This document shows, piece after piece, positions 58,793 to 64,000 of a stretch of 64,000 nucleotides of DNA. A program made the translations under genes and the position numbers. The stretch's first letter is position 1. Each line of letters begins with the position of its first letter. The notes under the pieces are model-generated. The model saw nothing but the letters and a program-made list of their open reading frames with translations. It ran no database searches and was not told where the DNA came from. This DNA comes from JAGVPT01 sp964384415. GTDB lineage: Bacteria; Bacteroidota; Ignavibacteria; UBA10030; UBA8401. The DNA lies in the NCBI GenBank assembly GCA_964384415.1, contig CAYLMV010000003.1, positions 1-64,000 of the forward strand, given 5' to 3'.

Positions 58793-60718
58793 TTATTGAC
58801 TAACGTTCAGCGATATCACGACCAACGGATTCGTCGACAAGTCCTGCGTCTTGTTCTGCGACACGGATCCTGACGTGGCCCGGAATTGAAGATTTGCGGG
58901 GAGCAGTTCCTTGGTGATATTTCCGTTCACGGTATTTCCAAATTGCCTCCACGCGCCGGAATAGTAGGTTACGATGGCATTATTCACCGGACTATTTTGG
59001 GTATTTACCACGTTCACGGTTGCCAAGACCGTTTGAAAAGCCACAACGCTGTTCGAATTCAGGTCTTGCTGCTTGTCGTTACTCACATAGGCATAGGTCA
59101 TCCGGAAGGAGTAATTATTCGGCAGCAACTCTTTGTTAGAAATGCCGTTTGAAGCAACGCCAAAGGTTCTCCATGCGCCCGAGTAATATTGAACAGAGCC
59201 CTGATCGATGAAAGCTCCGAGACTGTTTTTCAGTTGAACTGTTGCTTTTACAGTGCTGAACACGACCGTCGCATTTGATCCTAAGTTCTGCTGTTTATCA
59301 TTGCTGGCGTAAGCATACGTCATTCTGAAGGAATAATTATTCGGCAGAAGCTCCTTTGTGGCAGTTCCGTTCAACGTAATCCCAAACGTTCGCCATGCGC
59401 CGGAGTAATACTGAACTGTGCCGGTATCCATTAACACGCCCTGACTATTGTGCAATTGCACGGTTGAATTCACGGTCTGGAATTCCACAACAGGATTGAC
59501 GCTCAGATCCTGAGCTTTGTCATTGCTTCCATAGGCATACGTCATTCTGAAAGAATAATTGACAGGCAACAATTCCATCGATGCCACGCCATTTGAAGTT
59601 GTCCCGAAAGACCTCCATGCTCCGGCATAATACTGAACCGAACCGGTATCCATTGCAATACTTTGACTATTCTGGAGTTTAACCTGCGCCGCGACTGTTT
59701 GGAAAACAACGGTGTCGGTTCCTACGGTCACGTTTGATTTTGTCTGTGCGCCGTAGGCATAAGTCATTCGCAGGCTGACGGTCTTGAGAGTTGTGTTGAC
59801 GCTGAATGTGCCGTCGTTGTTGTTCACTGCGTCTTTCCAGCTACCATCATAATATTGAAGCGAACCGCCGGTGAGTTTTGTGCCGAGGCTGCTGACAAGC
59901 TTGACGGTGAACCCTGACGGAGGAATCGGCAACTGGGCCAATAAATATTGAGTGTTGTAATAAATGAGCGCATACGCTTCGCTGGTGAGATTGCTTGAAC
60001 TGTCTGAGATTGCGTTGATCAAGACTGTTTGAAGAGTTGTGCGAGCTCCCGATATATCATTCTGTTGTAAGTTTGACTTGGCCGAGTTCAAAGAATTAAG
60101 ATATCTATTTGCAGTGGTTTGATTTTTGATCCATCCCAACAAAGCGGACTGTGCAACGTAGGAAGAAATTGTATCGAGAAAGCTCAATGCTGCAAATGGA
60201 TGGGGCGGTGTTGCAGGTCCGATGGTTGTCCTGCAAAGGTGAGTTGCAAAGATATTAAATGATGCTGGATCGTATTGTCCTTCTTCGCTGGGGATTCGTT
60301 CGAATGCTCGGACCCAATACCGCAAAATCTTTGGTAAGCCAGCACTCTTCATTCCAAATCCAGTTAGAGATCTATTTGGAAGAATATAGTGAGTTGACAA
60401 ATATGAGTCCCAAGTTACAACTTCAATTGTGTCGTAATCGTATTTACCAGCATTCCAATTTTGCGGGGCAGTGAAAGAGTCGACAGAATCTCGTAGTTCA
60501 ATCATAAATCTCCAAATGCTCTGAGATGCATTTATCCCATTGGCTAATCCATAATTATAGCTGTATCCTCTTTGTTGGACGAGAACGTTGGCGGTCACAT
60601 TTGGAGCAATAAGATTCTTTACCGGGAGTGGTGGTAGATTCTGAGCTTGTGAAAGCCCTTGCACAGAACACAGGACCTTCAACAGTAAAATTATGGACCA
60701 TACTAAGTTATTTTTCAT
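58793..60718 (-). CDS. Secreted protein with five 74-residue beta repeats
   Basis: 641 residues, signal peptide (LVWSIILLLKVLCSVQGLSQ). After a unique N-terminal 190 residues comes a helical domain (about 190-260, LLGWIKNQTTANRYLNSLNS), resembling FIMAH-type helical domains. Residues 271-641 are five in-register repeats of 74 residues, each with QYYSGAWRTFG, KELLPNNYSFRMTYAY and SNDKQQDL elements. The third and fourth are the most alike. There is no T9SS tail. Likely extracellular adhesion or structural role; binding partner unknown. It precedes the T9SS-tail gene. Confidence 0.85.
   Translation of the reverse strand: MKNNLVWSIILLLKVLCSVQGLSQAQNLPPLPVKNLIAPNVTANVLVQQRGYSYNYGLANGINASQSIWRFMIELRDSVDSFTAPQNWNAGKYDYDTIEVVTWDSYLSTHYILPNRSLTGFGMKSAGLPKILRYWVRAFERIPSEEGQYDPASFNIFATHLCRTTIGPATPPHPFAALSFLDTISSYVAQSALLGWIKNQTTANRYLNSLNSAKSNLQQNDISGARTTLQTVLINAISDSSSNLTSEAYALIYYNTQYLLAQLPIPPSGFTVKLVSSLGTKLTGGSLQYYDGSWKDAVNNNDGTFSVNTTLKTVSLRMTYAYGAQTKSNVTVGTDTVVFQTVAAQVKLQNSQSIAMDTGSVQYYAGAWRSFGTTSNGVASMELLPVNYSFRMTYAYGSNDKAQDLSVNPVVEFQTVNSTVQLHNSQGVLMDTGTVQYYSGAWRTFGITLNGTATKELLPNNYSFRMTYAYASNDKQQNLGSNATVVFSTVKATVQLKNSLGAFIDQGSVQYYSGAWRTFGVASNGISNKELLPNNYSFRMTYAYVSNDKQQDLNSNSVVAFQTVLATVNVVNTQNSPVNNAIVTYYSGAWRQFGNTVNGNITKELLPANLQFRATSGSVSQNKTQDLSTNPLVVISLNVSQ
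58796..59908 (-). repeat. Five tandem 222-base coding repeats
   Basis: The repeat block of the protein above: four units of 74 codons and a last of 75, with no gaps. Units 3 and 4 (codons about 419-566) are closest at the DNA level, suggesting recent duplication or gene conversion. Unit 1 and unit 5 are diverged. Confidence 0.85.
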
Positions 60719-60730
60719 GTTGAGGCCTTT

Positions 60731-63457
60731 CTAATATTGAATATGAAAGTGATTTTTGTCCTCGACTTCATCGCCGGGTTCCGCGCCCGCCGATTTTACA
60801 ATTAGAGCCTTAAGTATGTTAGTCCGGGCCGTGTCCGATGACAGGCTTACTGCCTGTCCATTATAATAAATACCAACGTCGGCATTGACGCCTAAGCGAT
60901 GCTCTTTATGGTCCGTATTTTCATCCCAACTTCCATCAATATCAAACTTCCCACCATTCGGCAAGCTCATGTCATTAACTAGGAGCCTGTATCCCGGACA
61001 ATACACAGCAAGACTATCTCCAACAGACTGTAAAATTTGAGTTAATCTTGCCGTACCGTAGTGATCATCATCCGGCGTTCTGCAATTCGGATAGCTATTG
61101 TCAATTCTTGGTCCATGATGTTCACAAAGACCACCGGTTTTGATGTAATTAGCTTCTTCGTTCAGAAATTTAAGGAACGGAACCCTGACTACTACAGAAT
61201 CAGAGTCTGCAATCATGGGGAGGTTAAGTGCTGCAATAATATGTTCATGGCCACCAAAAACAGAGGCTTGATAAGTCGCACGGATGGTATCTGGCCCTGT
61301 AGCGAACTCCTGACTGCTTGCTGGCCCCCCGCCTGTGATAAAAATCCCAGATGGACGATTTCCTGTATGGTAATGTCCGCCAGAGCCCTCTACGGCCGCA
61401 CTCGTGAGTATTACTCCGTAGGGTGGACCGGAATAGAGAAGCCCCGAAACTGTGACCGCCACTTTTACACTGGTCTGACTTTCATTTGACGAAGTATGAT
61501 TTAAATAAAATGGCTGGATCGAATCAGCAACGACAATGACTTTGATTTCGGGACGAACAAAGATGGTTCCTGTGGCGAACTTGGTAGCATCTGCAGACAC
61601 AACTACTCTTACGATCGCCTGTGGATACTGATCCTGATAGCCTTGCGAAGTAACAGACGAGTTCGCCCCTATCTTATGGGATAGAGATTTTGCTACTGCG
61701 AATACGGGCGTAGAGGAGTTTCCTCGTGCGATTACTTTTATCCGCCCTGAACGAAGTGTTCCATAAGAAACTCTTGGAAGAGTGGTTACTGTGTCATTGG
61801 ACGGGGAAATAAAATCAACAAAATCCTGCCCTTGGTCAAATGAGAGATCAATTGAAGTAGACGTGTCGAACGGGACTTCATTCCCATTGTTGTCTATGGC
61901 TATGACAGTCAAAGGAGCAGTTTTTCTATTGGAAAGCGTATCTGGCACGACGTTGACGAGAAAATGATTTACGTTTTGACTCATAACTGTCACTGTTCCC
62001 ATTCCAGAATGAGTTGTAACAAATCCGTCATATTGAGTTATGCCGCTAATTGAGGCTTTCCTGTCCTTTGAAAGCGCGACAGCCAAATTGGGGGAGGCTG
62101 CAACTTTTTTCCAAAAAACCTGCAGGCTTTTCTTATAGAGTAACTCCCGCAAAGAAAGAGGTGATTTTCCGGCATTTTTGCTTGCACTGCTCTTGAGAAC
62201 TTGAGGACGAAGGGTCTTGTTCCCGTGTACTGCGATTGTTGCTCCACAATCTAAACAGGGCTCGTCAGCTGAAACTACGATTTTGATCTTGGAGGATATT
62301 GAGGCATTAGTCATCGGGGGAACGTATAAATGCACAGAATCTAGACCGTAAATGTCAGTTCCGACAACACTGCTGTCAGGCGAATAGAGGAATGCCGCCG
62401 AATCTCCTTCCACGATAGTAAACCTCGATGATACTAATTGGCCAGTCGAGGGAGTGCCATCTGACTTCTCCATTATAAATTTCAGGGCTGTCGTATCCCC
62501 GTACGAAATTGTATCTCGGTTTGAAAGCATCTTAAGGGGAGGATCGCCCGGTCTAACTTGGAAGGTTTGCGTCACGGGGGTAGAGCCTGGCAACGTCGAC
62601 GATATTTTCAATCGCACAATTTGGGTCTGCGATACTTCATCTCCCCAGGGCCGATAATCGAATGCCCCCTGACCAGCAATGATTGGTATCGAATCGATTA
62701 CGGCACCATATCTGCCAGTCGCAGGGTCATGAAGGTCTCCCCATTGAAGTCCATCGAGAATTTCGGCACGAATAAAGTAGCCATCGCCGGGGGATACCAT
62801 ATCGCCGCAATTATCCTGAACGTAGGAGACCACATCTAGTGGATACGGTGATGGCTGATAGACGAAATCTAATTGAGGCACGGCCAATGTAAAACTGGTT
62901 GACGCACATTGTACGATCAAATCCCATGTTGCATCGCCAACACGGAAAGGTGTATCTGGGATATAAGCAAAGGCTCCGCCGGCGTATGTTGCCTCCCCGA
63001 ACGAGTTCCCGTCCACAATGATTCTGATCGGCAGTGCTGCATCGATGAACGAATCTTCCAAGGTATCTACCATCGTGAAAAAAAAATACTTGCCAGCCGG
63101 AGGGGCAAGCATGATCAATGTGGTTATGGTGTCTTTTGTATTCTCGACATAACTGCTATTCATGTCTGTCAAAATATCTTGGCTATATGGGTCAAAACCC
63201 CATAGATTGTTCGCGGGATCGAGCACAAGAAGATGGATACGTGCAGGAACCCCATTCGAATTCTGCTGCCACGTTATCTTAAATTCTACCACGCTAGGAG
63301 GGCTGGAAAAAGTGCTTTGCGGATGTATGGCTTGCTTCGGTCCTATTTCTACGGAATCCTTAATGACAACTTGAGCAATGGCAGATGAAAAAGTAATCAA
63401 GACTAGTAGGAGAACTGAGGAGAAGGCGTGAATAGTCTTATTGTGTGGTTCTTGCAT
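60731..63457 (-). CDS. Large secreted protein with C-terminal LAS/M15-like domain
   Basis: 908 residues from the ATG at 63457 (GGGAG, seven-base spacing), with a signal ending SSAIAQ. Most of the chain is beta-rich, Ig/PPC-like domains (LKMLSNRDTISYGDTTALKF, VNVVPDTLSNRKTAPLTVIA). A short Cys pair, CLDCGATIAVHGNK, lies near residue 415. The last 120 residues contain NDMSLPNGGKFDIDGSW, HKEHRLGVNADVGI (H-x6-D) and NHFHIQY (H-x-H), the metal-ligand spacing of LAS metallopeptidases such as M15/MepA enzymes. The peptidase role is an inference. It is 12 bases upstream of the repeat-protein gene. Confidence 0.75.
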   Translation of the reverse strand: MQEPHNKTIHAFSSVLLLVLITFSSAIAQVVIKDSVEIGPKQAIHPQSTFSSPPSVVEFKITWQQNSNGVPARIHLLVLDPANNLWGFDPYSQDILTDMNSSYVENTKDTITTLIMLAPPAGKYFFFTMVDTLEDSFIDAALPIRIIVDGNSFGEATYAGGAFAYIPDTPFRVGDATWDLIVQCASTSFTLAVPQLDFVYQPSPYPLDVVSYVQDNCGDMVSPGDGYFIRAEILDGLQWGDLHDPATGRYGAVIDSIPIIAGQGAFDYRPWGDEVSQTQIVRLKISSTLPGSTPVTQTFQVRPGDPPLKMLSNRDTISYGDTTALKFIMEKSDGTPSTGQLVSSRFTIVEGDSAAFLYSPDSSVVGTDIYGLDSVHLYVPPMTNASISSKIKIVVSADEPCLDCGATIAVHGNKTLRPQVLKSSASKNAGKSPLSLRELLYKKSLQVFWKKVAASPNLAVALSKDRKASISGITQYDGFVTTHSGMGTVTVMSQNVNHFLVNVVPDTLSNRKTAPLTVIAIDNNGNEVPFDTSTSIDLSFDQGQDFVDFISPSNDTVTTLPRVSYGTLRSGRIKVIARGNSSTPVFAVAKSLSHKIGANSSVTSQGYQDQYPQAIVRVVVSADATKFATGTIFVRPEIKVIVVADSIQPFYLNHTSSNESQTSVKVAVTVSGLLYSGPPYGVILTSAAVEGSGGHYHTGNRPSGIFITGGGPASSQEFATGPDTIRATYQASVFGGHEHIIAALNLPMIADSDSVVVRVPFLKFLNEEANYIKTGGLCEHHGPRIDNSYPNCRTPDDDHYGTARLTQILQSVGDSLAVYCPGYRLLVNDMSLPNGGKFDIDGSWDENTDHKEHRLGVNADVGIYYNGQAVSLSSDTARTNILKALIVKSAGAEPGDEVEDKNHFHIQY

Positions 63458-63706
63458 GGTAAGACTCCCTGATTGATCCCCAAAAGCGGGCATACGTGAG
63501 ACGAATATTTGGGAAAGTGTCCCGGAATGACCCCCAACTGCGGCTTTACGTCTTGCGAAGATCTAGAAAGGTGCGAACATTGTCAAGCGGAATTTGCGGA
63601 TAAGAAAATCCTCGGGAATGATTTTTACAGCACGGGAACTTTTGGAACTCAGGTTTCTGATCCGTCAACCCGACCGACAACCCGAGAACTATAGATGCCA
63701 TACCTT

Positions 63707-63976
63707 CTACCGCGAAACGGTTACCAGAATTTCATTCTCAAACTCGGCGAAGACGGAATTCAGCCGGGCGCGCTCCTTCTCGACGCAGGGTGGAATAGAA
63801 GCAAGGTTCTCTCCCGGGTACGGTTCTTTCTTCGCGAAGAGAAGACAAAGATCCATTCCATAATCGAGGTTGGTTTTGAATTCGCGCAGTTTTTTGACTT
63901 CCATGTCGGTGTATTTGCATTGCCGGACAAGATTCGCAAAATAGTCGACGTACATTTCTATTTCTTTGGCGAACAT
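63707..63976 (-). CDS. Hypothetical helical protein, possibly continuing beyond window
   Basis: At least 89 residues, mainly helical (EIEMYVDYFANLVRQC, EVKKLREFKTNL), ending FENEILVTVSR. The frame stays open to the window edge upstream of the ATG at 63976, and no ribosome site is visible there, so the true start may lie outside. No family recognised. Confidence 0.5.
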   Translation of the reverse strand: MFAKEIEMYVDYFANLVRQCKYTDMEVKKLREFKTNLDYGMDLCLLFAKKEPYPGENLASIPPCVEKERARLNSVFAEFENEILVTVSR

Positions 63977-64000
63977 ATGCGGCCGTTCCGGCGGAACGAG

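Noticed and set aside
58796..59908. Possible CRISPR or non-coding satellite
   Set aside because: The 222-base units are in frame, uninterrupted and protein-coding.
63509..63694. Small plus-strand frame with several cysteines
   Set aside because: TTG start, no Shine-Dalgarno, and the second half is low-quality Thr/Pro sequence. The cysteines look like chance.

Overview
The window reads as chromosomal DNA from a Gram-negative bacterium of the Bacteroidota/Chlorobiota sphere, most likely Ignavibacteria or a related lineage. The main evidence is a type IX secretion (T9SS) C-terminal tail with an NFPNPFNPTTTI motif at 58066-58734. The tail of a TonB-dependent-receptor-like barrel, an ECF sigma operon and several outer-membrane beta-barrels agree with this. 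The placement is an inference. Almost every gene lies on the minus strand. I saw no rRNA, tRNA, CRISPR array, prophage or insertion sequence.

Layout. 0-16 kb is mostly housekeeping: a barrel C-terminus, a LOG-like protein, an ECF sigma/HtrA operon, an exported aminopeptidase P, folD, a YmdB-like phosphoesterase, ispG, a rhomboid protease, and pgk and gap flanked by paired self-complementary repeats. 16-25.7 kb holds anaerobic carbon and redox metabolism: a dihydroorotate-dehydrogenase-like protein, a 1199-residue pyruvate:ferredoxin oxidoreductase, a small two-component set, a CoA-transferase, alanine dehydrogenase and a ferredoxin.

25.7-39.7 kb is a dense electron-transfer island whose six multihaem proteins carry 60 haem-c attachment motifs. 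In transcription order it encodes a 13-haem/cytochrome b fusion, a seven-haem NapC/NirT-type protein, a Rieske protein, a b6-type cytochrome b, an 11-haem membrane-anchored cytochrome, a tetrahaem c554-type protein, then, after a hairpin, a beta-barrel, a 14-haem cytochrome, an 11-haem lipoprotein and the haem lyase CcmF. A consistent reading is a route from quinol in the inner membrane across the periplasm and through a porin-cytochrome conduit to outside acceptors. A divergent DUF362/polyferredoxin pair (40-42.5 kb) adds iron-sulfur electron carriers.

43.5-49.4 kb contains moeA and a moaC-moaB fusion, separated by a six-gene cassette (44.9-48.4 kb). The cassette encodes a TlpA-like thioredoxin, a free-standing membrane-anchored C39 peptidase, an 86-residue precursor with a Sec-like signal, a double-glycine motif and four evenly spaced cysteines, a secreted protein, a multi-pass membrane protein and a MauE/DoxX-type protein. 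It looks like an uncharacterised system for making a secreted disulfide-bonded peptide, and with the haem island it is the most novel part of the window.

49.4-64 kb carries an M16 peptidase pair, a deacylase, a stand-alone AsnC-type domain, an acetyltransferase, a DinB-like protein, an S9 peptidase, a response regulator, and three secreted proteins: one with the T9SS tail, one with five 74-residue repeats, and one with a C-terminal domain resembling LAS/M15 metallopeptidases.
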